Source: Austropuccinia psidii (taxonomy: Eukaryota; Basidiomycota; Pucciniomycetes; Pucciniales; Sphaerophragmiaceae). From it: a stretch of DNA of 64,000 nt. Below are positions 13,001-24,589 of the stretch, piece after piece. The notes beneath the pieces are model-generated. The model searched no databases. It had not been told where the DNA came from and saw only the letters and a program-made list of their open reading frames with translations. Location: NCBI GenBank assembly GCA_023105745.1, contig JALGQZ010000006.1, positions 36,225,686 to 36,289,685 of the forward strand, given 5' to 3'. Position numbers and translations under genes: made by a program. Each line of letters starts with the position of its first letter. The first letter of the stretch is position 1.

Positions 13001-15240
13001 CTAAGAACATATATCATCTTCATGTACAATTACTTGCTTTTTTCTATATGGATGGCAATATTAACACCTCTGATATGGGTCCATAAAGGCAATGAAATCC
13101 TCCTTAATCTTTTAATATTGAGTACTCATGAAGTGAAAGTATCATTTCCATTAGTACAGCCATCCCAAATCCACCTTCAAACTTGCCTGAAGGTATGTTT
13201 TTTGAATTAAATTCACTTTTAAACAAATCAATCTTATCAGTATCTCAATTAATCAGGAATAATGCACAAAAGGAACATAGAGTCACCCCATGCTCATTGG
13301 GCTTCTTTCACAAAGGTATCTACTGTGGTGCTTTTTGAGGCTGAAATAGAAGTGATTACAAGGGAACAGTTCTTGAATAATTTATCAAAAATAGCCGCAA
13401 GCTTATTAGGCATGTCCAAATATGCACATATTCCTCAATATGTTTTAGAGAAGCAGCACAAGGCTAGAGAAATACTGGTTGCGTATATTGATTGTGTGTG
13501 GAATAAAACGTATATATCACATATTTCAAATTCCACCCTAAGATTTTGGGATTATAATTTGAGGATTCCAATCAGGAAATAAAATACCTCCTGAATCACA
13601 TGTTAAAATTAGTACAATGAAAAACATTTCTTCAAAAAGGAAGTTCAAACCTTCAAATAATAAAGGGAAGAAGAAAATTAGTCAAACTTTTCAATTGGCC
13701 CCTGAAGTTAATGATGGGGAATGAGGGGCTCTTTCTCTTTCTGCAAGTTAAAATGATGATGGACCTCAAACAACCACAACAAATCCTCACCAAGATGAAA
13801 CTCCTGAGATTGGAGGTGTAACCAATCATCATGAAAACATTGTTCAAAGTCCAAATTTTGGTTCTCATGAAGTAACCAACCTTCCTGAGAAAAATATTAG
13901 TACAGAAACTCAAAGAACAGTCTCTGAGGCTGAAATCATACTGACTCAAGCAAATACTGACCCATCAATGGATTATTCTTCTTGTTCACTACCTCTAAAT
14001 ACAAGTCATTCATGCATGAAAATTATATTAGAAAATGAAAATAAATTTGATTAAATTCTGATTTCATATCATTTATTCAAAAGGGAAGATTGGATAAAAC
14101 TTCATTCACTCATTAAAATGACCTTCATTAAGCTCAAATCACTTGTTATAAAGGGTGGATTTCCAAAAAATCTCAAATGTGGTATTTTCTACAACAGTGG
14201 TAGGGACATTAGAATGAAAGAGTGGCTTGAAGATCTACATCAAGCTGGTAAAGAGGCTTTCAGAAATTATCTTTATTGGTTATCTAGTGAATGTAATTGT
14301 TTATATATGCTTTAATATTTTTTCACCAATATCTGAGGATTCATTACTCTATGAGACAATTTGAAACTTGCCATTATTTTAAAATCACATGTCCATACCA
14401 GCAGGTTTACCCAGAATCCTGCATGAACTGTATCTATTGGTGCACAATATTGTTAAGCCAATTCAACATAAAAATAAGTGAGTTGAAAATATTTTATTTG
14501 AAGCCATTTCACTTAATATGGATGATCATGAACCTCTTGTTACACTAGATATTCCTAATTCAGATTCTAGTGATTCTTCATCTGTTGAAATTAGTGCCAT
14601 GCAATATTTGGGCTACATTTGAGTTTCAACAAGGTTCACAATGAAAGTCAAGAAGGTACTAGGATTAAATAAACAGGAATGTTAATACCTAATTTTACTT
14701 GCTTGGTTTATAATATCCTGCATCTACCAATTGCATTTAATTGGGTCCGGGCACATACTAAGGTTGATTCAAAAACTACTCACCAAATTGAAAAGAAATT
14801 GGTCAAGAAGGTATTGGATCCTTTCCAAGCTTTGGTGAAGATTAAAGATCAGATGAGGTTTGGAAGGCAATGCTACAATCTGATTGCAGCACTCCTTACA
14901 GGGGGTGTATGTTGACTTCTGGTGTGCTTTGCTGATTACTGCATTAGTTCAGCCAAAGGGACCCTTCAGCTGCAGGAAATTACATCAGTCCTCAAGAGAA
15001 AAGAATCCTTGCCAGTTGAGGATATTTGGAAGCACACAAATAAGTATATATGTGTTATCCTTCATGAATTATTTTTCTCAAATAATTCACATTTCCCAAT
15101 TTGCCCTAGAAAATACCCCCTTGCAAAATATTTGGCTTTGGATTTTAGTGAAGAATGGCAAAAAAGCCCTTTGGAGTCTAATTTCATAGTGAGCTTACCT
15201 GAAAATGTTGTTATTGACAAAACAATTCAATATGTGTAAA
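13000..15240 (+). pseudogene. Unrecognised decayed coding region
   Basis: A series of + strand open pieces with protein-like composition: 13262-13582 (LFEAEIEVITREQFLNNLSK, then YVLEKQHKAREI), a low-complexity Thr/Asn/Glu-rich stretch at 13620-14040, 14118-14315 (MKEWLEDLHQAGKEAFRNYL), 14679-14915 (WVRAHTKVDSKTTHQIEKKL) and 14922-15239 (LPVEDIWKHTNKYICVI). All lie on one strand and seem parts of one gene broken by stops. I do not recognise the family. By context it may be cargo or transposase of a DNA element also containing the Tet-like and SNF2 relics downstream, but nothing in it proves that. Confidence 0.35.
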
Positions 15241-15479
15241 AGAGACTTTGTATCATATTACTTATTATTACCTGTCTCTTGCAATTCATGAGTATTGAGT
15301 GCAAAATATATTTACTGTGTGGAGTCATGACTTCAAACATCTTTGTGCCAAGATTATTATAAGACTAACCAGTTTGTTTTTGTCACCTGAGTGCAAAACA
15401 AGTGTAATGTATAGAGTCATTCCACAAAACAGCTGGGTGCAAAAAATATCATAATAGAGAATAGTTTTGCCTCTGTGAA

Positions 15480-15720
15480 TTTAGAGTGAAAAGGGGGATA
15501 TATGAAAGAAGTGATGCCAGGGACTTTTCAAGGGGCTTGAACCTACAGAGCCTACCTGTTCCAGCAAGAAAGAATGAGTTTGATTTGGTTTGCCAAACCT
15601 ATTTTTACCAACCACCCAGGTGCCCGCTGGGTGAGTCTGGCCAGCGCCCAGGATTGAACATGCAACATCTCAACCGTTTTATCAATTATTTCATTTTCAT
15701 TTATTATTTCTTTGTCTAAA
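15480..15720 (-). repeat. GC-richer patch, possible SINE or tRNA-derived sequence
   Basis: A 240-bp patch markedly richer in G and C than its surroundings. On the minus strand, 15632-15690 contains TGTTCAATCCTGGGCGC, which resembles a tRNA T-arm / B box, followed by TGGCCAGACTCACCCAGC. The inverted repeat GGTGCCCGCTGGGTG lies next to it. No convincing A box or cloverleaf could be fitted. A SINE is a guess. The two open frames here (15486-15734) do not look like proteins. Confidence 0.25.
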
Positions 15721-15809
15721 AGTTGAAAACTCATATTTTTTAAATTTTCAAGCTTGCTTTCAATAAATTTCCTTTTTTGATAAAATTAATTAAAAGATTT
15801 TTTTCATTT

Positions 15810-16450
15810 AGAATGGCTTTCTTGGGCTATTACAGCCCAAGAAACAAATTCAAAATAAATTATCTTGATTTTAAATTGATCATTTTTTTAATTATTTATG
15901 TGTTTCTTGTTATTAAATTAACAAAAAATATTTATTTTAATTTCAATAATAAATAATTTTTTCAATTTAAAATAGCTCTCTGGGGCTCCTAAAGCCCCAC
16001 TGAGCTATTTAAACTTGATAATTTTAAGTTTATTTTATTTTTAATTATTGATTAATTTTTTTATTAAATGAATTATTTTTTTAATTTAAATTTATCTTTA
16101 TTTATTTATTAATTGTTTTATCAAATAAAAAAAATACTTTTTTTAATGTTATTGAATTTTTAATTATTTATAAATTTTTTTATCAAGTTCAAAAAAAGTT
16201 TCTTTTTAATTTAAAATAGCTCTGTGGGGCTCTTACAGCCCCACAGAGCTATTTGACCTTAATAATTTTAAGTTTAATTTATTATTAATTATTTATATTT
16301 CCTTTCATTGAATAAAATTAAATTTTTTTCATTTAAAATAGCTTTCGGGAATCTTACATCCCCACCAGGATATTTAAAAATAATAATTCTGATTATTTAT
16401 ATTTTTTAATTTAAACTAGCTCACTTGGGCTCTTGCAGCCCAAAAAAGCC
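15810..16450. repeat. Array of five long hairpins
   Basis: Five inverted repeats with 5-nt loops in about 640 bp. Hairpin 1: 15818-15844, 11-bp perfect stem. Hairpin 2: 15970-16010, 18-bp stem with two mismatches. Hairpin 3: 16214-16254, perfect 18-bp stem AAATAGCTCTGTGGGGCT with loop CTTAC. Hairpin 4: 16335-16376, decayed. Hairpin 5: 16425-16443, 7-bp core stem. All share the GGGCT-loop-AGCCC core, and the flanks share a TAATAATTTTAAGTTTA-like block. This looks like a tandem repeat of an AT-rich unit, each carrying one GC-rich hairpin, with uneven spacing (about 80-240 bp). Confidence 0.85.
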
Positions 16451-16559
16451 ATTTCACTTTGAATTTAATTATTTTTTACTATTTTGTTTTATTTCTCAAG
16501 CTTGCTTATTAATATTCTACTGCTTCCTTTATTCAAATATCAGCTTATTTATTATTTAA

Positions 16560-17300
16560 AAATGATTATAGGAGAAAGCTTTAAACTTTTCTCTGTGCAG
16601 TTTTACCCATAATGACACAACATTCACTATCTCAAGTCATTGAGATCCCAAAATATATGGAGTAATTTAATGATGAAGAAACACATTTCATGGAAAGGGC
16701 TATTTCACCATTTTTAAATGATTTTTCTTAATCAATTAGTGACTCAATACATCGAATAATTCTGCAAAACTCAAATTTAAACAACACAAACAGAAAGTAT
16801 GAGTAGTTTTTGAATTCTGAGGCTCATTTTATGGGAAGAAATATTTCACCAGCTCCAACTGATTCCCCCTTATCAAAAAATAAATCATCTTCAAATAGGA
16901 AATCTGATCATTAATATAGAAGATCTTAAATTGCACAAAAATTACTCAACTAAATTTTGGACCATGTGTCAAGAATCAGAGATAAATTCAGTACAATGCC
17001 AGCTAATCCTAAGCCAAATAGAATAAATAATCTATTATTAACCTCCATAAATGAAGCACCAAATCCTCCAATAGTTTCAATTCAAAAAATCAGGAGCCCC
17101 TCTTCATTTATCACTTTCATCCATTTCATAATCCTTCTCCAGCTTTTACTACATTAAATCAATTAATAATATCACTTTACAAATTAGCCCAAAAATGGTC
17201 CTCATACCAAATCCAAGAGTGATCTTATTGATAGTCATGTGAAAGGGTTGGATTTTTCTGTGGAAGTGATAGTGGTAAATCCTTAGGTCAGTCTTTAGAA
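16560..17300 (+). pseudogene. Unrecognised coding relic upstream of Tet-like pseudogene
   Basis: The + strand reading from 16612 (MTQHSLSQVIEIPKYME) runs through several stops with Ser/Asn/Pro-rich protein-like text to about 17160. One open piece is 16957-17157. Composition resembles the disordered N-terminal part of rust repeat proteins. No domain is recognised. It may be the N-terminus of the 17330-17950 gene. Confidence 0.3.
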
Positions 17301-17329
17301 AATTCTATTCAAGTTCTTTTGTTAATTTG

Positions 17330-17950
17330 CTTCTCCTTTTACTAGGTGTTTATGCCAGGAAGACCACATTGAATCTAGAAATATTAGAGGAAGATAATGA
17401 AGAATGGATGACCCTTTCTAGGTTTGAAAGTTTTGTTTCCTCCTAGATCAAGATTCTTTCTATGTCTTCTTCCCATGAGAATAATTGCATAATGGAAGAA
17501 GCCCAGCTAACTTAATTGCATGAAGGTGGATGGAATCCAATGTTTCACCAAAAATTATGGTCTTTCTTCAATGTAATAGTAACAATCAATGGTTTTCATA
17601 ATTGTGTTCATAGAGATCAGAATGATGTGAATTATGGTTTTTTCACATTTCTTCAAAAATAAGCCATATAACCAGTTCTATCTCCCATTGGTTCCTGTGG
17701 CCATGGCCTCTCATTTCCTAAATACTGCACACTTTTTGATTTTTCTCACAAAAAAGGTATTATTGAGCTTCTCTGGAAAACTTCAACTACTTTTCACAAA
17801 ACCACTGAGCTACATCCTACTTTTTATTAAATTCCCACCATAACTCACTTTGGCTGTTCTTTCTAAATCAACTCCAAGATATATTCAAGAGCTAAAAGGC
17901 TTATATTTATAGATCCAATAACCAGAGAAGAGAAGAAATATGGGAATCAG
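17330..17950 (+). pseudogene. Tet-like 2OG-Fe(II) oxygenase pseudogene
   Basis: Conceptual + strand translation gives GGWNPMFHQKLWSFFNVIV, then NGFHNCVHRDQND. The HxD iron-binding pair is at 17609-17617. In the same frame, 62 codons on, STTFHKTTE carries the distal histidine (17795-17797). A later THFGCSF-stop-INS matches the C-terminal strand. This order fits the Tet-like 2OG-Fe(II) oxygenases expanded in rusts, which are related to enzymes that oxidise 5-methylcytosine or act near transposons. Four in-frame TAA codons lie between 17609 and 17870. At least the one between SF and INS looks like CAA changed to TAA. The frame is otherwise continuous, so damage is by point mutation. Family assignment is from motifs remembered, not searched. 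Confidence 0.65.
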
Positions 17951-18650
17951 AAACAATTCAAAATGAAAATAAAAGACATCAACAGAAAAAAGAGAAGCTT
18001 TGCAAAATATAAATCTTTTGTTATTTTCCATTCCTTTTGATGTAGAATTTCAACCTTAGACTAGGAAACTTATGCATGAAGTGGGATGTCTGATGAAAAC
18101 TTGAGCACAAATTTTCATTTTGTGACATTTTTGAAATATATGTAGCCGAGTATCTTTGGGAATATCCTGCATGCATTCTGTTTGAAGTCCTGACTTTGAA
18201 TAGCAAGATTCTTATCATGCAGAGCTTGATACAATTATATTGACATATCCAAGAAAAAATTTCCTTGCCTCTCTAAATTGAACTGAAGTTTTTTTTTACT
18301 CCAGCTTAATATAAAATGATGATTATGTTAAGAAGCCACCCACTTGATAAAAAATATGTGAAGATAAGCCTCCATCACCATAAGTAATAAAATTTGTGGC
18401 AACAAATGACAGAATTCATCTCATGATATTATGATTAATATTCTGATTGTCAAATAATATAATCATCTGCCATGCACTCAAGCTATTAATAAGAAATAAA
18501 AATTTCAACCTCATGTGTCACTCAAATAATATTTTATTGAACCTCATGTGAAATTCTTTATAATACAAATATAGCCTGCAAACCACAAGCCAGCCTGATT
18601 AGTATAAAAATTAATTTAGTATATATTCTCAATCTCCAGTTCATTGCATA
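17950..18650. other. No gene seen
   Basis: AT-rich interval between the Tet-like and SNF2 relics. Short open frames on both strands lack recognisable motifs. Confidence 0.4.
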
Positions 18651-18659
18651 TAGAATTAA

Positions 18660-20600
18660 TTTCTGTCAAGATCAACCCAAAACCTTTCTTCCAAAGATTC
18701 CTTTTTGCAAGCCATGTTGACTTGGTATATTGAAAACCCATGTATTCCTTACTAAACCCATTCAGAAACCTTTTCCACAGGATGATTGCATTTTATTATG
18801 TAATAAAAGTAAAAATTTATTCTTTTATACATGACACCAAAGAGAAGGTTGGGGTAACCTTCCTCTGGATGTTACATCTGCACTGGTACCCTTATTGGGT
18901 GACCCAAATTTATTTATATCCTGTGGTCCTGCTGGAAGGGGGTATACTAATCTAGAGAAAAACCCCAACTGGAAAGTCTTCATTGAAAGATTTCTTGAGT
19001 TTAACTTTTACAACAAGATAAACATCACTATTCCAGTAGTAATGTTTATATTTCATTTCCCTCATAAAGTATTAATTCATTTGACCTCATTAGGAAGAAT
19101 TCATTATTAATTCACCAAACCGCCAGATACAACAGCTCTGAACATTGTGGGTGTTCAATTATCTCACACATAGAACCCAAGCTGGTTATTTCTTCTCATA
19201 ACATATTGTTGTCACCTGATTTTCATTCACAGCTCCTGAAGATTCCAAGTGGGAATTACCTTCCACAAATCCAATCTCTTATACCATTTTTAAAAAAATC
19301 ACTAAAGCCTCATCAAAATCAAGAATTAGAATTCTTCCTGGATAGAGAAACCCCAAATGGAAAATCAGAAACTTCTCTGTGGTTAAATAAACAATCATCC
19401 TCAACTAGAAGAATCAATACAATACATCGCATCAAAAAAATCAAGTAAACAACCTCCAAGAGTCCTACAGCCATACTCTTTTGGGCTGTCTGCTTGCAGA
19501 TGACATGGGACTAGGAGAATTAATTCAGTGCATATCAATCAAATTGCTTACTATTTAATATTCCAAAAGAGATATTACACCCTCCATCCAATTTCTTAAT
19601 AAAAAAAATCCCACACTAAGAATATGTTTACATTTTTTGATAAAGAATGGGGAAGATAAATTCAAATTACACACACATATATACCCAGACTCAAGCTTGT
19701 AACCTATCATGGGAAGAAAAGAAAGGAGATTGGACTTAAAAATGGTCTGAAGCTAATATTGTAATATCCGGCTATTATTTGTTGGCAAATGAGCTTGGTA
19801 AGCCTAATAACATAGAAAGCTCTTGTATTTACAATAGTGAATGTTAATTAGTTGTCTTAGATGAGGCCCAGTGAGTTTCTATACTTATTGATTATAAATT
19901 GTTGATTTCTGATGAGATATATATATGCTCAATTGACATACCTCTTCATATAAGCAGTCAGGAGTCAACATCCTCCAAAGCAATTAGGGCAATCCCAAAA
20001 TACAAACACATTTGCCTGACAGGAACCCCTATTCAAAAAAGTATAAATTACCCAATGAGCCTAATCAACTTCATCACAGCACCTCAAAATGAAAAACAAG
20101 ATAATTGCAAACAAACTATATTGGTTGAGCTCAAAGAAGGAAATGATATCACCTTCATTCATGCCTGAGTCATTCTTCTCTACAAAGAAAAAAAAGAAGG
20201 AATTTTAAAAGATCTACCTGAAATTAATCATGATTATATCCATGAACATCTATCATATTGGACATTGGATAGATATAATGTGATTTGAGAATAGTTCTTA
20301 TCATCATCTCATTAAGGCCAAGAAATTTTCTTCAAGTATATAAACAAGCTTTTCCTTTTTTTCAATCACCACCTGCTTGGTGAGAGTATCTATGAAATTG
20401 AAGGTATGATCTCCCCATATGGTGCACAGATAGAAGGGAGATTTTTGAATACTACCACAATGCCACATGTTAAAGTCAAAACATGTCTACAAAGAACTAA
20501 AATTCAAAGGCTCTTGAAAATTCTTTCCTCATTCTGCAATATCAAACATTCAACCCCAAAATAATGGATTTTTTGACATTTTAAAACATTTCTTGATTTT
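18660..20600 (+). pseudogene. SNF2-family helicase pseudogene (N-lobe)
   Basis: Colinear + strand motifs across broken frames. GDPNLFISCGPAGRGYTN is at 18895-18955. SLKPHQNQELEFFLDRE (19206-19448) gives the region before motif I. LLADDMGLGEL is near 19490, where the Walker A GKT has become GEL. NIVISGYYLLANE is near 19765. VVLDEAQ is the DEAx box at about 19853-19873. YKHICLTGTPIQKSINYP is motif III (19899-20168), then LKDLPEINHDY. GESIYEIEGMISP occurs near 20390. This is the SNF2/Rad5-like ATPase N-lobe. The helicase C-lobe is not seen. Frameshifts, stops and the lost Walker lysine make it non-functional. Confidence 0.75.
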
Positions 20601-21420
20601 TTAGTTTGGTTACTTCCCTTATTTTCCTGTGAAACTTCCGCTTTTTACCCCCTTTTATAATTATGAAGCCTTTTATTGACAATTATTGGTAATAAACCTT
20701 TAGGATTAGAATTATGTTAGAAAACAATAAGATTATTTTTACTCATGTTGATGGAACAATAAGCTAAGCTACACAAGAGGCAGAAAATCAGAAATTCAAG
20801 TAAAACAATAATGTAGAAGTACTTGTGGCCTCAATAGGGGCTTCCGGGGTTGGCCTGAATATAACTTGTGATGGAATTTTATTTATAATAGTATTAATTA
20901 TGAGTATGTGACCATGAGAGGATATTTGAATATAACTTCTATATATAGTATATGGCTAGGAGCCTCATTGGAATCCAGTTATTGATTGCATACATTGTAT
21001 TGGACAAAGGAAAAATGTAATTAAATCCCATTTTATAGCACCTGATACAGTGGAGATAAACATGCAAAGAGTATGTTAGTTTATAAGAAGTTTTATTTAA
21101 TGAAAAATTAGAACCAATTATGTTAATGTTATGAATTACAGGTACAACAAATGAAGTGTACTTTGGCAAGGTGTGTACTTTTTGCTAACTAAAAGTTCTG
21201 ACTGGATTTCATTTTCTTGTCCTTATGGTGTTTTGATTTTTATTAAAGAACAACTGTAGCAAGTAGTTTGACATATGCTGAGATATCAAAAATTTTCTTA
21301 GATACTCATATGAACATCAAAATTGAAAGTGATCAACTGAAACATTATAGCTCTTTTAGAGTAATAAAAATTTGGTATGGATTTAGTAATCACTTGGATG
21401 AGTGGATTTAGAAAAATAAA
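20600..21420. other. No gene seen
   Basis: AT-rich sequence between the SNF2 relic and the MULE. It may contain the left end of the MULE element, but I could not match terminal inverted repeats. The 20939-21169 minus frame lacks any recognised motif. Confidence 0.35.
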
Positions 21421-21421
21421 C

Positions 21422-24400
21422 CTATGAAAGGCATGAAGGTGTATCTGAATGCACATTTTTATATGTAGGCATAGGCATAAATTTGAGGTGGAGGTGTGGA
21501 AATATTAATCCCCAAAAAAATAAATCTGAATCAACCTCCAAAATAGTGGGGTTTTTCTGAGGGGGGTAGGGATGATTTGAAAAATATAACATCCTGTGTT
21601 TCTTAAATTTATTTGCCCACCCAAGATCTTGTGGCTGGGCATGAAATTCCCAATTCACAGTAATGGGGGAGACAGGCTAAACTTGTGAAATGATGATATT
21701 CAATGGAACAAAATGAGAGAAGCTATCCAAGAAACAGATTAAAAGGGGTGGATTATAATTTGGAGGAAATAAATAAGGGAAAAGAGAGGAATATTGGACT
21801 GTGGAATAAAGGAAAACTGGTCTTTGATACTTATTTGCAATTGGACCCCCCATATCAGCAATGGACATCCACTTGCTCTTTGGAGCCTGGTAAACATCTT
21901 CATACCACTCAACTATGTACAAATCAGAGGATACTGAGGGTATCAAAGTGTTCATGGCTTCATAAGAGTCTTTATTTTATGAATTTCTTCAGCCAAGTCA
22001 CCTCTAAAATCAGCCCATTGATCTTGAGTTTTGTAAATGTAATAGGATACTGTTATTTAGTCACAGTTTGCACCACCCTGGAGATTGATTGGCTTGAAGG
22101 TGTATTTCAATATAAACTTTGGAAAGTATTCTGAGCCAGGTACCTGATAAAAATAGGTCAAAACAATTAATAAATATTAAAATAGACAAATAGAATCTAA
22201 ATTAAAATTAATCATAAACTCACAAAGATCTTGGAGCATTCAGGACTTGTGTGATAATTGCTTTGGAAATTCTCACAGTTCAACTCAATCACATCATATA
22301 TATTCAAAGTTGTTCCAGGCTTGTTGGCCTTTCTTTGTGAGATTTTGCTACTCATTTCCAATCTTCTGTACCTTCTAAGGGTGACTCCTTATTTTCCATA
22401 TCAATTCGATTCATTTTCCAAGGGTAGTGAATCTGATGAAGTGATGGATTTTGATAATGAGGACTCAGAATCTTTAGATGAATACACTTCCATAGTTTGA
22501 GAGGGTGAAATTGACTGTGATCTTGATGTTGTTGTGCTGGTCACTTTTGATGGGTGTCTTCCTCTTCTCTTGGATTGACTGTAAATGATTTCAAATCTTG
22601 AGGGATCTCTTTTATTTTTATTTTTATTATTTTTATCTTTATTTTTATTTTTGGCTCCTTGTGGTCTTCCATGAATATTTTTGCATCCTAGTGGGTCTTC
22701 ATAATATTGATCATCCTCCTGACTCTTGGGAATTTGATCAAAAGGGACTTTTCAAGTTAAAACATCTTGAAAATGCTTAAGAATCAAGGTTACTTCTGCC
22801 ATTGGTCTTTGAAAAAGGTCTTCCCCAATCTATTCAAATATTTGTTTGGATTCATGCTTTCTTTCTTTCTCAACACTTTAATCATCACCTTGATAACCAG
22901 TCTTAGAAGAATATGACAAATCAAGTCAGTGAAAATGAAAAAACTAAGAAATTCAAGATCAAAAATACTCACAGGTAAAGTCAAATCCCACTGAGGATTA
23001 AAGTCTGATATTTGGAGCCTTTGGCGCTTGGAAAGTGACTTTTGGGTCTTGTTCTTGTAAGGTATGCCTTGATAATTCCTGTATTTTCTGGTGCATTTTT
23101 CATTGGTGGGAAATTTGGTTTTGAAATTTTCAAAGGCAATCTGAAGGGCATAATGAGACACCTTTCCGTTGATAGCACAGATTTGTGGAGGAAAATTCTT
23201 AACATGGACAATCATTTCTTTGAATATTCTGTTAATTATTTCAATGAATTGTTTCTTGAAAGCCATGTGAAGAGACCCAAATACCTCCAGGAGAGTCCCA
23301 GTGGACTTTTTGGAGCCAGATTCTAACCATGGATAAGGAAAATTCAACTCTTGAGGTGGAGCTCATACCCAGGTGGCAGAGGTAGTTGGTCCAGGCTGGT
23401 AAATAATACTGCTTTCAAGTAAGCCAGATTTCTTCCAAATATTGCAAGACTTGAAGATTTTTGACTTTCTTTTGAAGCTTTTTCCAGTTATCTTTGAAAG
23501 AATTTTCAGTGGATAAATACATAACTTGAGAAATTAATCCCAAAGTCATTGATAAAGACAATAACAAGATTAAAAAAGAAATATAAAAGTATATTAATTG
23601 ATTCCAAAGGACCATAAATATTTCAAAATCAGTGCCATGACCAATTTTCTTCATTAAATTGGAAGATACATCTTTATTGATGTACCAAAAGCATAAGATT
23701 ACTTTTGAGTCTGGAAAGAGCTTCTTAAGAGAATTCTTGAAGGACAAATACCTTTCAATAACAATGACTTGAGGACAAACAAGGTTGGTATTTTTGAGAA
23801 CTTTTTCTATGTATTGATTCAATGCCCAAGTATATGAGAGCTCAGTTTCATTCTTAATCAAACAAAAAGCCCTTAGAAAGGTCTTATTTGTTGACCTGAA
23901 TCCAACAATATGAAAAGGGGGAATTTTTTACTTATTGGTTTTATAAGTACAATCCATAAGAATCACATGAGGAAAGCCATGATGCAGTTTTATCGCAAGG
24001 GGGTGAGTGAAAAACAAGGAGGTAATATATCCCTCAGCATCCCTTTCAGAGGAGCACAAAAAATTTTCTTTGAGGGTGTCAATAAGAGCATAAATTGGCC
24101 TTCTTCCTTTCAGCTTGATTTTCTTGATAATCTTGACTTGGCTGTAAATTCTTTGAAGGAGTACAGGCCTGTCAGTCTCCCTCTGGTTGCATAATTGGGC
24201 CTGAATTTGCGTTGGAATGAGCATTGATTCAGACATTCGAGCTATTTGGGATGTTTATTTCTCCTTGAATTCTCTGAAAGCAGGATGTGCCATGATATTT
24301 TCAGTGGCATCATGGATGTGTTCAGGACCTTTAACTTTAACAGTCCAAGTGGTACTATTGGCATATTTTCTGGCATAAAATCTAAATGGACAGTCAAGCT

Positions 24401-24542
24401 TTCTTGAAGTGACTGTTTTGGATGTGTTTTTGTGGGGATTTGGGGTACCAGACCTGTCACAACCTATTTCAATTTGGTTGTGGGTCATATTAGACCTCAA
24501 GGTTGACACAGTATACCCCTGTGGCCTGGAAAAATTATGCAC
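21422..24542 (-). pseudogene. MULE transposase fused to OTU protease, decayed
   Basis: Minus-strand gene read from 24542 to about 21422. The FAR1-like N-domain (GYTVSTLRS, IEIGCDRSGTPNP, TSRKLDCPFRFYARK) and transposase start share one frame to 23415, broken only by TAA at 24257-24255 and 23930-23928. The first catalytic Asp is kept in VILMDCTYKTNK. The second site reads VIVIERYLS where VxxDRE is usual, and the following CFWYINKD lacks the expected His. The SWIM-like zinc site (KCTRKY, GIPYKN) has lost Cys and His. A basic linker KNKNKDKNNKNKNK and Ser-rich tail follow. An 80-bp GT-AG intron (22144-22223) leads to the OTU domain: QGGANCD keeps the Cys, then WMSIADMGGPIANKYQRPV and SHFVPLNII with the catalytic His. 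Confidence 0.75.
22144..22223 (-). other. Predicted intron before the OTU domain
   Basis: On the minus strand it starts GTGAGTTT at 22223 and ends TTTTTATCAG at 22144, with TTTTGAC as a possible branch site. Removing it joins SPECSKIF to VPGSEYFPKF, the entry of the OTU domain. A second likely GTGAGT donor lies near 22980, after SDFNPQWDLTLP. Confidence 0.55.
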
Positions 24543-24589
24543 ATGCGTTCAAAGAAGCTCAAGGGTCTGAAATTCACCTTCATTGGTGG

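Noticed and set aside
13653..13949. 98-codon minus frame
   Set aside because: Opposite strand of the Thr/Asn-rich + strand relic at 13620-14040; no motif of its own.
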